A stretch of DNA of 64,000 nucleotides from Deinococcus deserti VCD115 (GCF_000020685.1 NC_012526.1:1342001-1406000), one strand, 5' to 3'; shown: positions 18,736 through 29,779, counted from the stretch's first letter. Numbers and translations: made by a program. Notes: generated from the sequence alone by a model not told the origin.

Positions 18736-19014
18736 GTGGAAGTTTTACGTGTTTCAGGAAATTCAAGGCCCAACGCTCTGGCGGGCGCTATAGCCGCGCT
18801 GCTTCGCACCCAGCAGGCTGTGGAAATTCAGGCCATCGGGCCGGCGGCTGTCAACCAGTCGGTCAAGGCCCTTGCCATTGCGCGGGGTTACCTGGCCGGG
18901 AATGGCATCGATCTGAGTGCTCAGCCGGAATTTATCAAGCTCGACGTTGACCGTGAGGAACGCACCGCCATTCGTTTCGTGGTCCGGGCGGTTCCTCCTG
19001 CGCCTGCGCCCTGA
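18736..19014 (+). CDS. spoVS: Stage V sporulation protein S homologue
   Basis: 92 residues that match SpoVS almost end to end: VLRVSGNSRPNALAGAIAALLR, VEIQAIGPAAVNQSVKALAIARGYLAGNGIDL and KLDVDREERTAIRFVVRAV. SpoVS is an Alba-like small nucleic-acid-binding protein that affects sporulation and cell division in Bacillus; it also occurs in non-sporulating Deinococcus and Thermus, where its job is unclear. The GTG start has AGAGGT upstream. It is followed 75 bp later by the membrane peptidase gene on the same strand. Confidence 0.93.
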   Translation: MEVLRVSGNSRPNALAGAIAALLRTQQAVEIQAIGPAAVNQSVKALAIARGYLAGNGIDLSAQPEFIKLDVDREERTAIRFVVRAVPPAPAP

Positions 19015-19089
19015 GGCTCAAGGCCCTGTCAGCGCGGTTTCATAGTGCAGCCTGGAGCACCGCTACCATAGACGGTGGAGGGATCTGCT

Positions 19090-19776
19090 ATGGAATTCCT
19101 TGGGCCTTACACACCACTGATTCTGATCATCTTTGTGGCCTCAATGCTGATCCAGGGGCACCTGAGCCGTGTCTACCGCACCTGGGGACAGATCCGCAAC
19201 GCCCATAACCTGACTGGCGCACAGGTTGCCCGAATGATGCTCGACGAGAACGGTCTCAGGCACATTCCCGTCCAGATGGTCCGGGGCCAGCTGACTGACC
19301 ACTACGACCCTCTTCGGAAGACCGTGAATCTGTCCGAAGGGAACTTCAACGTCCCCAGCGTGAGTGCTATGGCCGTGGCTGCCCATGAGGTCGGGCATGC
19401 TATTCAGGACAAGGTTCGTATGCCTGCTCTGGTCCTGCGCGGCCGCATGGCCGTCCCGCTCAGTCTTGGGATGAATCTTGCGCCACTGCTGCTGCTGGTC
19501 GGCATCGTCACCCAGGTGACCGGACTGATCTGGGTAGGAGCGGCGCTGTTCGGGGCTGCCCTGCTGTTTCACCTGGTCACCCTGCCGGTCGAATTCGACG
19601 CCAGCCGCCGGGCCCTGATTTACCTCAACCGGCGAGGCCTGAACGGCTCGGCCGAGGAACAGCACGGGGCCCGCGCTGTCCTGAACGCCGCCGCACTGAC
19701 CTATGTGGCAGGCTTCGCCATGGCCATGGCTCAGTTCTTAAATGTACTGGCTCTGGCACGTCACAGCGACGATTGA
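19090..19776 (+). CDS. Membrane zinc metallopeptidase, YugP family
   Basis: 228 residues with membrane helices near 6-24, 132-150, 158-175 and 205-222. The zinc site HEVGH lies in AMAVAAHEVGHAIQDK, and the third ligand region is the conserved VEFDASRRAL. These are the marks of the YugP/neutral zinc metallopeptidase family, of unknown substrate, inferred to act at the membrane. I start at the ATG at 19090 because GGAGGGA precedes it by 7 nt; an in-frame start 15 bases earlier would place that site inside the gene. A TACCAT -10-like box lies farther upstream. Confidence 0.88.
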   Translation: MEFLGPYTPLILIIFVASMLIQGHLSRVYRTWGQIRNAHNLTGAQVARMMLDENGLRHIPVQMVRGQLTDHYDPLRKTVNLSEGNFNVPSVSAMAVAAHEVGHAIQDKVRMPALVLRGRMAVPLSLGMNLAPLLLLVGIVTQVTGLIWVGAALFGAALLFHLVTLPVEFDASRRALIYLNRRGLNGSAEEQHGARAVLNAAALTYVAGFAMAMAQFLNVLALARHSDD

Positions 19777-19848
19777 TCAGCGGCAGGTGTGCCACATGGC
19801 GTCCGGGCACGGACTGTTCCGGGTCTGGTAGGATCTGCGAGTACATGC

Positions 19849-19890
19849 AAGAAGCGCCGTCTCAGTCCAAACGAGACGGCGCTTCTTTCT
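19849..19890. terminator. Strong bidirectional terminator
   Basis: A 13-bp stem, AGAAGCGCCGTCT with AGACGGCGCTTCT, followed by TTCTTTTTC. It sits between the convergent peptidase and SufT-like genes. Confidence 0.85.
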
Positions 19891-19905
19891 TTTTCTATTG
19901 TGATT

Positions 19906-20262
<357 letters not shown>

Positions 20263-20274
20263 ATGCTCCCCCTC

Positions 20275-20586
20275 TTACTTTCCGCGCACGCTGGGCAGGC
20301 CGGCGTCGACCCAGGCCAGTGTGCCACCAGCAAGATTTACGACGCTGCTGTAGCCCTGATCCAGCAGAAACTGACCGGCGCGGGCGCTGCGGGCCCCACT
20401 GCGGCAGATCATCACCAGCTCGCGGTCGCGGGGCAATTCGCCTGCACGGGCCTCGAACTCACTCAGGGCGATCAGCTGCGCCCCTTCGGCATGAATCTCG
20501 TCAAACTCATTCTGCTCGCGGACATCCACGAGCAGTGCGCCCTGCTGGACGCGGCGCTGACCTTCCTGTGGGGTGACTTCTTCCAT
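20275..20586 (-). CDS. Single-domain rhodanese
   Basis: 103 residues of one rhodanese domain, with DVREQNEFDEIHAEGA and the active-site loop CRSGARS, whose cysteine carries persulfide sulfur. The start at 20586 follows TATGCT by 6 nt, a leaderless promoter. It is the first gene of a two-gene unit with the SufT-like gene. A second rhodanese-like gene starts 65 bp away on the opposite strand with an identical TATGCT box. Thiosulfate or another sulfane donor is a family-based guess. Confidence 0.92.
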   Translation of the reverse strand: MEEVTPQEGQRRVQQGALLVDVREQNEFDEIHAEGAQLIALSEFEARAGELPRDRELVMICRSGARSARAGQFLLDQGYSSVVNLAGGTLAWVDAGLPSVRGK

Positions 20587-20650
20587 TGACTCAGCATACC
20601 TGAGCGTGCAGGTCGGAATGTGGCCGGAGCTGTGCGGGTATGCTGTGTGG

Positions 20651-20929
20651 ATGCCGCTGCCCGAGCCCGTGACTGTGGTGGACCTGAGGCCCGAGGACCT
20701 GCGCCGGGCCCAGCCGCTGGACGGACTTGGATTGCGTGTCGTGGCAATCAGTCTGCAGGCCATCGAGGACAGCCAGCACGGCCTGACCCGGGACCAGGGG
20801 GCTCTGCTGGTGGTCTGCGAGCGCGGGGTGCGTTCCAGTCTGGCTGCCCGGTACCTGCGCGCCGAGGGTCTGGACGCCCAGGCGCAACCGGGCGGAATCG
20901 ACGCCCTGTTGCTTGCGTTGCGCCCCTGA
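20651..20929 (+). CDS. Short rhodanese-like protein
   Basis: 92 residues. It keeps the core VVDLRPEDL and the active-site loop [18 protein letters not shown] with its cysteine, but the region between is shortened relative to a full rhodanese domain. The frame opens upstream to 20573 inside the divergent rhodanese gene; TATGCT located 6 nt before the ATG at 20651 settles the start. It ends 46 bp before the aminotransferase gene, which has its own -10 box. A sulfur-transfer role is plausible but the reduced size leaves activity uncertain. Confidence 0.75.
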   Translation: MPLPEPVTVVDLRPEDLRRAQPLDGLGLRVVAISLQAIEDSQHGLTRDQGALLVVCERGVRSSLAARYLRAEGLDAQAQPGGIDALLLALRP

Positions 20930-20975
20930 TTCATCTCCAAGCCTGCGGCAGGTCACCCACCGCTACACTGGCGGG

Positions 20976-22436
20976 ATGACGGGACTGCCCCACGGATTTA
21001 TCCGCAGCCGCGATGTGCTTGAGGACCGCCTGACCGGCGCTCAGGTCCGCACCCTGGAGCTGCAGCATGGCAATGAGGAACTGCTTTACGGACTGGACCT
21101 GATCGGGGTTGCTGGTCCCTTCTCCAGCGTGACGCCCTGGGAGCTTGAAGATGAGCAGGGCGTTCGCCGCATCAACGCCAGCGGATATTCGGCTACACCC
21201 TTTGGAGAAATGCCGCTGGTGCTGACAGACTTCCTGAAGGAGTTTCTGGAAAAAAACCGCGCGATGACCCTGCCGCAGCAGTCAAGCAGTCCCTGGCGGG
21301 CGGCCCTTGAAGCCAATCTGGTGCGGCTGCTTGCCCGCGAACTGCCCAGTCACCAGGACAGCCAGGTGTTCTTCTGCTCCAGCGGCACTGAAGCCATCGA
21401 GGGGGCACTGAAGTTTGCGCGTGCCTGGCGGCCCGGCACCAAGTACAGCATCTCTTTCAACAGTGGCTATCACGGCAAAACTCTGGGCAGCCTGAGCCTG
21501 ACGCCCAACCCTGAGTATCAGGATGTCTTCCGCCCACTGGTGCCTGGAGCCGTCACCTGTCCCTACGGCGACCTGGACGCGCTCTCGGCGCTGATCCGGC
21601 GCCTGGGGCCTGACAAGGTGACCTGTGTGGTGGTTGAACCCATCCAGGGAGAGGGAGGCGTGAATATTCCCCCTGAAGGCTTCCTGCGCGGCCTGGGAGA
21701 GCTGTGCCGGCGCCACGGCATTGTCGTCATCGCAGACGAGATTCAGACCGGTCTGGGACGGACCGGACATTGGTTCGAGTCGGCGGCCCACGGGCTGGAT
21801 CCGGATATTGTGACGCTGGCCAAGCCGCTCGGTGGGGGGCTGGTCGCGGTCGGCGCTACTATCGTGCGCCACGCCATCTACAAGAAAATGCTGGGTGGCC
21901 TGAGCAGCAAACGGCACAGCAATACCTTCGGGGGCGGGGCCCTGGCCATGGCGGTCGGCCTGCGCAGCCTGGAACATCTGATCGAGACCGATCTGCCCCG
22001 GCGCAGCCTTGAACTGGGCGAGGTGGGTCTGCGCCATCTGCAGAGCCTGCGGGCGCGCTATCCTCGCCTGCTTCAGGAGGTACGCGGTCAGGGCCTGCTG
22101 CTGGCGATGCAGTTCCAGCCGGTGGTCGGCATTCCACTGCCTGGACCCGTCAAGGAGCTCGTCTACGAGGGCACGGCCATCCTGGCACTCAGGGAGCTGC
22201 ATCAGGCGGGCGTCATGGCCAACCTGAGCCTGAGCAGCAAGCGGACGGTGCGTCTGACTCCGGCGCTGGACATGCCACGTGACGTCTTCGAGATCATGTT
22301 TGGCCGCGTCGATACCTTCGCGGCGCGCAATCCGGCTTCCCGCAACCTTCTGACTAACACTCCCGCGGGCGTCACCATGAGCCTGGCAAAATTTGCGGCC
22401 AGCAAACCCAAGAAGCGCACGCCCAGCGACGGCTGA
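20976..22436 (+). CDS. Class-III pyridoxal-phosphate aminotransferase (ornithine/putrescine/acetylornithine type)
   Basis: 486 residues, longer than ArgD (about 400). Motifs include [18 protein letters not shown], the phosphate-binding [37 protein letters not shown] and the PLP lysine in [10 protein letters not shown]. It has an extra N-terminal segment (about 70 residues, [30 protein letters not shown]) typical of putrescine or long ornithine aminotransferases, so the substrate is probably an omega-amino compound rather than acetylornithine. The start follows TACACT by 6 nt. A basic tail ([10 protein letters not shown]) ends the protein. Confidence 0.88.
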   Translation: MTGLPHGFIRSRDVLEDRLTGAQVRTLELQHGNEELLYGLDLIGVAGPFSSVTPWELEDEQGVRRINASGYSATPFGEMPLVLTDFLKEFLEKNRAMTLPQQSSSPWRAALEANLVRLLARELPSHQDSQVFFCSSGTEAIEGALKFARAWRPGTKYSISFNSGYHGKTLGSLSLTPNPEYQDVFRPLVPGAVTCPYGDLDALSALIRRLGPDKVTCVVVEPIQGEGGVNIPPEGFLRGLGELCRRHGIVVIADEIQTGLGRTGHWFESAAHGLDPDIVTLAKPLGGGLVAVGATIVRHAIYKKMLGGLSSKRHSNTFGGGALAMAVGLRSLEHLIETDLPRRSLELGEVGLRHLQSLRARYPRLLQEVRGQGLLLAMQFQPVVGIPLPGPVKELVYEGTAILALRELHQAGVMANLSLSSKRTVRLTPALDMPRDVFEIMFGRVDTFAARNPASRNLLTNTPAGVTMSLAKFAASKPKKRTPSDG

Positions 22437-22491
22437 CACTGCGCTGCGGCCTGGTTGCAGCGGGAGCTTCTGAAGAGGGCCAGAGACGGGT

Positions 22492-22522
22492 CCAGGGAAT
22501 TGACGCTCCCTGGGCCTTCTTT
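22492..22522 (+). terminator. Terminator of the aminotransferase gene
   Basis: CCAGGGA pairs with TCCCTGG around eight bases, followed by GCCTTCTTTCT. It touches the stop codon of the convergent gene. Confidence 0.6.
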
Positions 22523-23038
22523 CTAGGCCAGCCCGCAGGCACGCTGGAGTAACAGATGGACCTCATCTCTGGGCAGACGCCGGGCACGAAGTGGAAGGTC
22601 CGCCGGCAGGGTGCTCAGCCCAGGAACGATAGGGGCGTAGCGGAACTCCGGCCGTGCGATCAGGTCGCGCCCTGCGGTCAGCGCGACCACAAAGTCGAGC
22701 TGCAGTTCAAAATGGGCATTGAGCTCGGTGCGCAGGGACCCCGGGTCTCCAGCCAGCAGGGCCAGGAGCGCGGGGTGTGGCTCAAACCCGTCTTCCAGGT
22801 CGCTCAGGATCCGGGCCGTGTCGATAAACACGCCTGCCCCCGGCAGCGCGTACCCGCTGATGCGCCGCCGCGCCGTTTCGGGCGCGTCACCACGGACCAG
22901 CGAGACCCTACGGCCTGCCCGCTGAGCCCCCGACAGCAGAGACCACAGGCGTCCCAGGCTGGAGTAGCGGGCCAGTTCCAGATAGCCGGCTGGTTTTGCT
23001 GGGATGGGCCGCGTGGGCCGCTCGCCTCGGTCGGTCAC
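22523..23038 (-). CDS. Hypothetical protein (171 aa)
   Basis: Soluble, arginine- and leucine-rich protein with no family I recognise. It has a conserved-looking core [67 protein letters not shown]. Start GTG at 23038 follows TAGCAT by exactly 6 nt, the leaderless pattern. Codon use is typical for the host. It is convergent with the aminotransferase and upstream of nothing on its strand, so it is probably a single-gene unit. Confidence 0.7.
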   Translation of the reverse strand: MTDRGERPTRPIPAKPAGYLELARYSSLGRLWSLLSGAQRAGRRVSLVRGDAPETARRRISGYALPGAGVFIDTARILSDLEDGFEPHPALLALLAGDPGSLRTELNAHFELQLDFVVALTAGRDLIARPEFRYAPIVPGLSTLPADLPLRARRLPRDEVHLLLQRACGLA

Positions 23039-23129
23039 CTCTGCATGCTAGCGGGCCCGGGCAGGTGAAAGGCGCAGGGACGCGGGTCCCGCTGCAGGGT
23101 GGATGTGCAGCGCAGATCTCAGGGCTGCC

Positions 23130-24014
23130 TCACAGCACCAGTACGCCCTGATGCTTGGCTTTTTCCTGCGGCTCCACGTGAATGGTCACATTGGCTCCGC
23201 CAATTTCGACCTGTATGGCGTCCTCCAGACGGTCACAGATCAGGTGGGCCTCGCTCACCGACATCTCTCCGGGCACAACCATATGAAACTCGACAAAAGT
23301 AACCTGACCGGCCTGACGGGTCCGCAGGTCGTGGATCTCCAGCGCTCCGGCTGCGTGAATGCTCATCAGCTCACGCAGCCGCCGGGTCGTTTGAGGATCG
23401 GCGATATCCATCAGTCCTCCAACACTGTCACGCACCAGATGCCAGCCGCTCCAGAGAATATTGATCGCCACCAGAACGGCCAGCAGGGGATCAAGGATGT
23501 ACCAGCCTGTCATACGTGCCAGGAGAACGCCGATCAGCACCCCGACACTGGTCACCACGTCCGTCAGGAGGTGGCGTCCATCGGCCTGCAGGGCAGGAGA
23601 CCGGACTGCGCGCGCTGCTCGCAGCAGGAAGCCGGCCCAGACCGCATTCAGCACGCTGGCCCCCAGATTCACCGCCAGACCCGAGAGCGGCGCAGCTTTG
23701 ATAGAGGGGTTCTGCAGCGCAGGAACCGCTTCGCGCAGGATCGTCACAGCGGCCAGGACAATCAGGACGCCTTCTGCGACCGCACTGAAATATTCAGCTT
23801 TGGTATGGCCATATGGATGATTCGCGTCGGCTGGCCGGGCGGCAATGCGTAAGGCGACCAGTGCGGCAAGAGCTGCCGCCACATTGATCACACTTTCCAG
23901 CGCATCCGAGTACAGCGCAAGGCTGCCGGTCATGACATAGGCCAGGAACTTGAGACCAAGCACGACAGTGGCCACCACCACGCTGCCCAGCGCTATGTGT
24001 ATCGTGCGGTCCAT
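23130..24014 (-). CDS. Cation diffusion facilitator transporter
   Basis: 294 residues. Six membrane helices occupy about residues 5-205. The CDF metal-site motifs are SLALYSDALESVINV in helix 2 and HLLTDVVTSVGV in helix 5, with the cytoplasmic HPYGHTKAEYF loop after helix 2. The C-terminal cytoplasmic domain (about 210-294) ends in histidine-containing beta segments (FVEFHMVVPG, VTIHVEPQEK). CDF proteins export divalent metals (Zn, Fe, Mn, Co) by proton antiport. Deinococci are known for manganese and iron handling, but selectivity cannot be read safely here. A GGT site lies before the ATG. Confidence 0.9.
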   Translation of the reverse strand: MDRTIHIALGSVVVATVVLGLKFLAYVMTGSLALYSDALESVINVAAALAALVALRIAARPADANHPYGHTKAEYFSAVAEGVLIVLAAVTILREAVPALQNPSIKAAPLSGLAVNLGASVLNAVWAGFLLRAARAVRSPALQADGRHLLTDVVTSVGVLIGVLLARMTGWYILDPLLAVLVAINILWSGWHLVRDSVGGLMDIADPQTTRRLRELMSIHAAGALEIHDLRTRQAGQVTFVEFHMVVPGEMSVSEAHLICDRLEDAIQVEIGGANVTIHVEPQEKAKHQGVLVL

Positions 24015-24085
24015 ACCTTGGATGAGGCTAACAGGATTAGGCGACCCAAATACCGTGCCCTGGCCAGGAACAAAGGGTGTAATGC

Positions 24086-24517
24086 TCAGTACATGAACAG
24101 CATCCAGTAGCGGTTATTGCGTTCGGTCCAGCGCGAAACCCGGACCCCCCGACCCTGAACATGGTTATATTTCACGTCGCCGTTGCTCAGCGTCTGAGAG
24201 GCGTGATACCCGAACTGCCGCAGCTTTGCTTTGAGCGTCAGTTCGAAGGTCCGGGACGCCTGACCTTCTGGAGCTGTCCAGATCTCGAAGCGCACTCCAA
24301 GCGAGTGATACTGCTGAATTTCTGCTGCGTAGGCAGTGTATTTGCGCCCGCTACAGACTCGTTTTGCTCCTGCGGGGCGGTTGAACAGGCTGTTCATCAC
24401 CCGGCCCGCCGGATCACAGGCCGGCTGGGCAGCCGCACTGTGTGCAGGAACAGAACTCAGAGGCACCAGGGTCAGCAGAGAAACCAGAACAGGACGGGTC
24501 AGGCGTGATGAACTCAT
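24086..24517 (-). CDS. Hypothetical exported protein (143 aa)
   Basis: N-terminal signal peptide (MSSSRLTRPVLVSLLTLVPLSSVPAHSAAA, cleavage near residue 28-31). The mature part has two cysteines (ACDPAGR, KRVCSGRK) that could pair, and a conserved-looking tail FGYHASQTLSNGDVKYNHVQGRGVRVSRWTERNNRYWMLFMY. No family recognised. It lies between the CDF and Hsp20 genes on the same strand but with separate spacing, so linkage is not implied. Confidence 0.68.
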   Translation of the reverse strand: MSSSRLTRPVLVSLLTLVPLSSVPAHSAAAQPACDPAGRVMNSLFNRPAGAKRVCSGRKYTAYAAEIQQYHSLGVRFEIWTAPEGQASRTFELTLKAKLRQFGYHASQTLSNGDVKYNHVQGRGVRVSRWTERNNRYWMLFMY

Positions 24518-24646
24518 AGTTCAGGCGTCCAGCCCAGCAGAATGAAACCCCAGAACGACATTGAACTCATGCTAGTCGTCCACGTTGAACGGCAGAAGAG
24601 AGCGGGCCCGCAGTCAGGGGCTCACGCCTTAATCTGCCGTTTACCT

Positions 24647-25057
24647 TCAGGGGTGGTTGCTGTCTGGGTCCTGATATTCGTCGGCATGGACGTTGATCGT
24701 AGGATGGCGTTTTTCAAATTGAACACACAGCACGCCGTTCGCAAGAGTGGCCTGACCCGACTGCGGCACGATTTCCACCGGGAGTCCCAATGTGCGGCTG
24801 AAAACGCCGTGAGGCCGCTCTGCGCTGAGGCGGCCCTGGGGCGCAGGGCGCTCGCCAGAAATGGTGACGCTTTCGCCGGTCTCATGCAGAGCCAGGCTGT
24901 CAGGGACGACCCCAGGCACATCCAGGTGCAGGGTGATGTGGCTGTCGGAGTCTGTCCAGTCGGCCAGCGGCACCCAGGGTCCGCTGCTGGTCAGGGCTTC
25001 CACGCCTTCACGCAGGGTCATCAGATGTTGCAGGCGGCTCAAAACCGGCTCGTTCAT
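24647..25057 (-). CDS. Small heat-shock protein, Hsp20/alpha-crystallin family
   Basis: 136 residues. The alpha-crystallin domain spans about 35-125: SHITLHLDVPGVVPDSLALHETGESVTISGERP, then FSRTLGLPVEI and the signature LANGVLCVQFEKR. Such proteins bind unfolding proteins as oligomers without ATP. The C-terminus lacks a clear I-x-I motif (it ends INVHADEYQDPDSNHP), so oligomer contacts may differ. The start follows TAGCGT by 7 nt (leaderless). No CIRCE-type inverted repeat is visible upstream. Confidence 0.92.
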   Translation of the reverse strand: MNEPVLSRLQHLMTLREGVEALTSSGPWVPLADWTDSDSHITLHLDVPGVVPDSLALHETGESVTISGERPAPQGRLSAERPHGVFSRTLGLPVEIVPQSGQATLANGVLCVQFEKRHPTINVHADEYQDPDSNHP

Positions 25058-25231
25058 GCTCAGTACGCTACCACTGCTTTTTGAGAGCTTGCCAGCCGTG
25101 AGGGAACGACCAGGCAGCAGCTTCCTGCCCTACGTGTTCCAAGCCCTGCCTTTTGGCGCCACAAACGGTGACTCTGCGCTCCAGGCAGCCCCGTCAACGC
25201 ACCGCAGGGCAACTGCCTTACAATCCGGCCC

Positions 25232-26137
25232 GTGAGCCCGGTGATTCCCATTCTGACTGCCCCCACGGCGGCTGGCAAAACAGCGTTGGCACTGGCGCTG
25301 GGCAAAGACATGCCGGTGGAGATCGTGGCTGCTGACGCCTTCACGGTCTACAGAGGGCTGGACATCGGGACGGCCAAGCCGACCCCCAGTGAGCGTAGTG
25401 CTGTACCTCATCATCTGATTGATATTGCCCGGGTCACCGAAAATTACGATGTGGCCCGCTTCGTCCGGGACGCGGAGGCGGCCTTGCACGACATCCTGGC
25501 GCGTGGGCGTCAGCCCCTCGTGGTGGGTGGCACCGGCTTTTACCTGCGAGCGCTCATGCGCGGTATGCCGCTGACTCCTGCCTCCGACCCGAACCTGCGC
25601 GCGGCCATCGAGGCTGAACTCCTTGACCGCGGTCTTGACGCCCTGCTGCTGGAAATCGCGGAGCGTCTCCCCGCCGAGGCGGCAAGAATGGAGCGAAATC
25701 CGCGCCGGGTCGTGCGTGCTCTGGAGATCTACCGCAGCACCGGGCGTTTCCCAGGAGAATTTGGAACCTTACCTCCAGCATTCCGGTATGAGGTCACCGC
25801 TTTTACCCGGCCCGGCCCGGAACTCGAAGCGCGGATGCACGCCCGCGTGCAGGCCATGCTGGAAGGAGGCTGGCCACAGGAAGCACGGTGGTTGGCCGCG
25901 CAGGTGTCCCCTGGCACAGTGCCGAGGCCAACTGCCTGGCAGGCCCTGGGATATCCGGAGGCACTGGCAGTGGCGGAAGGGGCGATGAATATGCAGCAGG
26001 CTGCCGAGGCAATAGTGAAGGCGTCCAGGCAGTATGCCCGACGGCAACTGACCTTCGCCCGGACCCAGTTGGGTGCCGTGATACAGACAGTGGACGGAGC
26101 CCACACCGAACTGCGCCAGCGTCTTGGTGTTGTATAG
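25232..26137 (+). CDS. miaA: tRNA dimethylallyltransferase
   Basis: 301 residues. Adds the isopentenyl group to A37 of tRNAs reading codons that start with U. Visible motifs: P-loop APTAAGKTALALAL, the catalytic-region ADAFTVYRGLDIGTAKP, PHHLIDI, the GGTGFYLRALMRG segment and ERNPRRVVRALEIY; the C-terminal RQYARRQLTFAR is the tRNA-binding end. The GTG start is preceded by TACAAT with a 7-nt gap, a leaderless promoter. It is slightly shorter than the E. coli enzyme. The neighbouring glgC is separated by a terminator-like hairpin. Confidence 0.95.
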   Translation: MSPVIPILTAPTAAGKTALALALGKDMPVEIVAADAFTVYRGLDIGTAKPTPSERSAVPHHLIDIARVTENYDVARFVRDAEAALHDILARGRQPLVVGGTGFYLRALMRGMPLTPASDPNLRAAIEAELLDRGLDALLLEIAERLPAEAARMERNPRRVVRALEIYRSTGRFPGEFGTLPPAFRYEVTAFTRPGPELEARMHARVQAMLEGGWPQEARWLAAQVSPGTVPRPTAWQALGYPEALAVAEGAMNMQQAAEAIVKASRQYARRQLTFARTQLGAVIQTVDGAHTELRQRLGVV

Positions 26138-26233
26138 GTCCCTCAGGACACAAGAAAGCCTAAAGAGCGGAGCAGACGCCTTCGCCGCCTAGAATTAGGA
26201 GGTAGACGACGCTTTTCCGCCCCAGGTTCCGGC

Positions 26234-26278
26234 GGGTCCCGGCATAGGAGAGAGTGCCTCCTGGCCGGACCCTTTTTC
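26234..26278 (+). terminator. Terminator-like hairpin in the glgC leader
   Basis: GGGTCCCGGC pairs (one bulge) with GGCCGGACCC; the inner GGAG/CTCC also pairs, and TTTTT follows directly. It lies about 100 bp after miaA and 23 bp before glgC, so it can end miaA transcripts and may also attenuate glgC. Confidence 0.65.
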
Positions 26279-26299
26279 CTCACACTTCAGGGAGCAGGC

Positions 26300-27541
<1,242 letters not shown>

Positions 27542-27557
27542 GCACCTGTTTCGGCCC

Positions 27558-29753
27558 TTATCCGCTCAGCGCGGCACGTACCGTCTGCACGATCTTTTCG
27601 CCGTAGGCTTCCAGCCTCTTAGGGCCCAGACCCGGCAGGCCCCGCAGCTCATCAATGCTGCGGGGCTGGCGTTGTGCCACGGCCTCGAGCGTGGCGTTGG
27701 GAAAAACCAGAAAAGCACTGACGCCGGCCTCGCTGGCCAGATCGCGCCGCGTGGCCCGCAGCGCCTCCGCTACAGCCTCAATGCGGTGCTGGTCCGGGAG
27801 ACTCTCGCCGCCTGACGTTACGCCTGCTGGGGCCTCGGTGGCCCGCCGGGACCCGCTCAGGATGTCCAGCACCGCCCGGTTGCCGGCCACGCCTCGGTCA
27901 GGGGGCGTAGCCTGGACACCTGACGCACCACCAAGATCACGCACCACCTGCAGCACCTCGTCGCCGTAATCAGCAAGTTTCCGCTGCCCAACGCCGCTGA
28001 CGGTGCCCAGGGCAGCGTGGCTCCCGGGCCGCGTCTCGGAGACTGCCTTGAGGGTAGCGTCGGTAAAGATCACGTACGGAGGTACACCCTGCTCCCGCGC
28101 CTTGCTCAGTCGCCATTGACGCAGCGCCTCGAACAGCGGCTGATCCTGCGTGCTGACCGCGGTGCGGCCTGACCGTGCCGAGTCGCGCTTGCGCACCCGC
28201 TCGCGTGGCTGGAGGCTGTCCTCTCGCAGCGCGAGCTTCGCTTCTCCTTTCAGAATGGCCCGGGCTTTGCCGGTCGCACTCAGGCCATGGTATTCACCTG
28301 ATGTCAGATACCCCAGGCTGGTGAGCTGCCTGAGTACGCCCCGCCAGAACCGTTCGTCGTGTTCGCGTCCCACTCCGAAGGTCGGCAACTGGTGGTGTCC
28401 CATGGCCAGAACCTTCTCGGTCTCGCGGCCCAGCAGAACATCCGTCAGATGGGCTGCTCCGAACCGGTTACCGGTCCGGATGGCGGCAGAAAGTGCCATC
28501 TGCGCCTCGCGGGTCGCGTCCTGCACGCGCGGTGGACTCAGGCAGACGTCGCAGTTCCCGCACGGCTCGCGGAGGTGTTCGCCAAAGTACTCAAGCAGAA
28601 GCTGCCGCCGGCAGGTCGCCGCCTCGCAGTAGGTCAGCAAGGCGTCGAGCTTGCCAGCCTCGACACGTTTGACGTCCTCGGGAGCGTCACTTTGCGCCAG
28701 CATCCGGCGAACATTGACCACATCAGCCAGTCCGTAGACCATCCACGCGGTGCTGGGCAGCCCGTCGCGCCCGGCGCGGCCGGTTTCCTGGTAGTACCCC
28801 TCCATGCTTTTGGGCAGGTCCAGGTGCGCCACGAACCGCACATTGGGCTTATCGATTCCCATCCCGAAGGCCACTGTGGCCACCACGATCAGGCCTTCTT
28901 CGTTCAGGAACCGCTCCTGCGCCTGGTTACGCTCACGGGGCGAAAGGCCGGCGTGGTAGGCGACCGCATCTACTCCCTGCGACTGCAGCCAGCGCGCCGT
29001 TTCCTCGACAGATTTGCGAGAGAGGCAATACACGATCCCGGCGTCGCCCGGATGCTCAGCGCGGATGAAGTCAAGCAGCTGTGTCTTGGGGCCTTCCTTG
29101 GCCGTGACCCGGTACTGAATATTCGGGCGGTCAAACGAGCTGACGAAACGCGGAGCGCCGTGCAGCTGCAGCACACGGAGCATGTCCGCCTGGGTGCGCT
29201 CGTCTGCGGTGGCGGTCAGTGCCAGCCGGGGAACGTAAGGAAAACGCTGAGGCAGCACGTGCAGCTGCCCGTACTCGGGCCGGAAATCATGTCCCCACTG
29301 CGAAACGCAGTGCGCCTCGTCAATGGCAAACAAGGCCACCTGTGCACGCTCGAGCAACTCCAGGGTGCGCGGCAGCAGCAGCCGTTCGGGAGCCACATAC
29401 AGCAGGTCGAGCTCACTTTCCAGCAGCGCCTGCTCGACCTCGCGCACGCCATCGGCAGTCAGGCTGGAGTTCAGGAACGCTGCACGGACGCCGAGCTGGC
29501 GCAGGGCGTCCACCTGGTCCTTCATCAGCGCAATCAGCGGAGAGACCACCACGCCTGTGCCCGGGCGCAACAGACTTGGCACCTGATAACACAGACTTTT
29601 TCCGCCGCCAGTCGGCATCAGGACCAGCGCGTTGCCCCCATCGGTCACTGTCCGGACGATTTCGGCCTGAACGCCGCGGAACGCGCTGTAACCCCAGACC
29701 CGGTTCAGGACCTCCAGGGCTTGGGTAGGTGAAGCGGGGGAGACAGCAGTCAT
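27558..29753 (-). CDS. recQ: ATP-dependent DNA helicase RecQ with two HRDC domains
   Basis: About 731 residues. Superfamily-2 helicase motifs are clear: LMPTGGGKSLCYQVPSLL (Walker A), DEAHCVSQWGHDFRPEY (DEAH box with the aromatic-rich loop) and the QETGRAGRDGLPS motif VI. A zinc-binding RQC region follows (CEAATCRRQLLLEYFGEHLREPCGNCDVC). At the C-terminus I see two HRDC domains (about 530-610 and 650-731); D. radiodurans RecQ is known for three, so this copy is shorter by one. TATGCT lies 7 nt before the ATG at 29753, so I prefer that over an ATG 12 bases upstream. Acts in recombination repair. Confidence 0.95.
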   Translation of the reverse strand: MTAVSPASPTQALEVLNRVWGYSAFRGVQAEIVRTVTDGGNALVLMPTGGGKSLCYQVPSLLRPGTGVVVSPLIALMKDQVDALRQLGVRAAFLNSSLTADGVREVEQALLESELDLLYVAPERLLLPRTLELLERAQVALFAIDEAHCVSQWGHDFRPEYGQLHVLPQRFPYVPRLALTATADERTQADMLRVLQLHGAPRFVSSFDRPNIQYRVTAKEGPKTQLLDFIRAEHPGDAGIVYCLSRKSVEETARWLQSQGVDAVAYHAGLSPRERNQAQERFLNEEGLIVVATVAFGMGIDKPNVRFVAHLDLPKSMEGYYQETGRAGRDGLPSTAWMVYGLADVVNVRRMLAQSDAPEDVKRVEAGKLDALLTYCEAATCRRQLLLEYFGEHLREPCGNCDVCLSPPRVQDATREAQMALSAAIRTGNRFGAAHLTDVLLGRETEKVLAMGHHQLPTFGVGREHDERFWRGVLRQLTSLGYLTSGEYHGLSATGKARAILKGEAKLALREDSLQPRERVRKRDSARSGRTAVSTQDQPLFEALRQWRLSKAREQGVPPYVIFTDATLKAVSETRPGSHAALGTVSGVGQRKLADYGDEVLQVVRDLGGASGVQATPPDRGVAGNRAVLDILSGSRRATEAPAGVTSGGESLPDQHRIEAVAEALRATRRDLASEAGVSAFLVFPNATLEAVAQRQPRSIDELRGLPGLGPKRLEAYGEKIVQTVRAALSG

Positions 29754-29779
29754 CACCTCCAGCATAGCGCGTTATGTCA

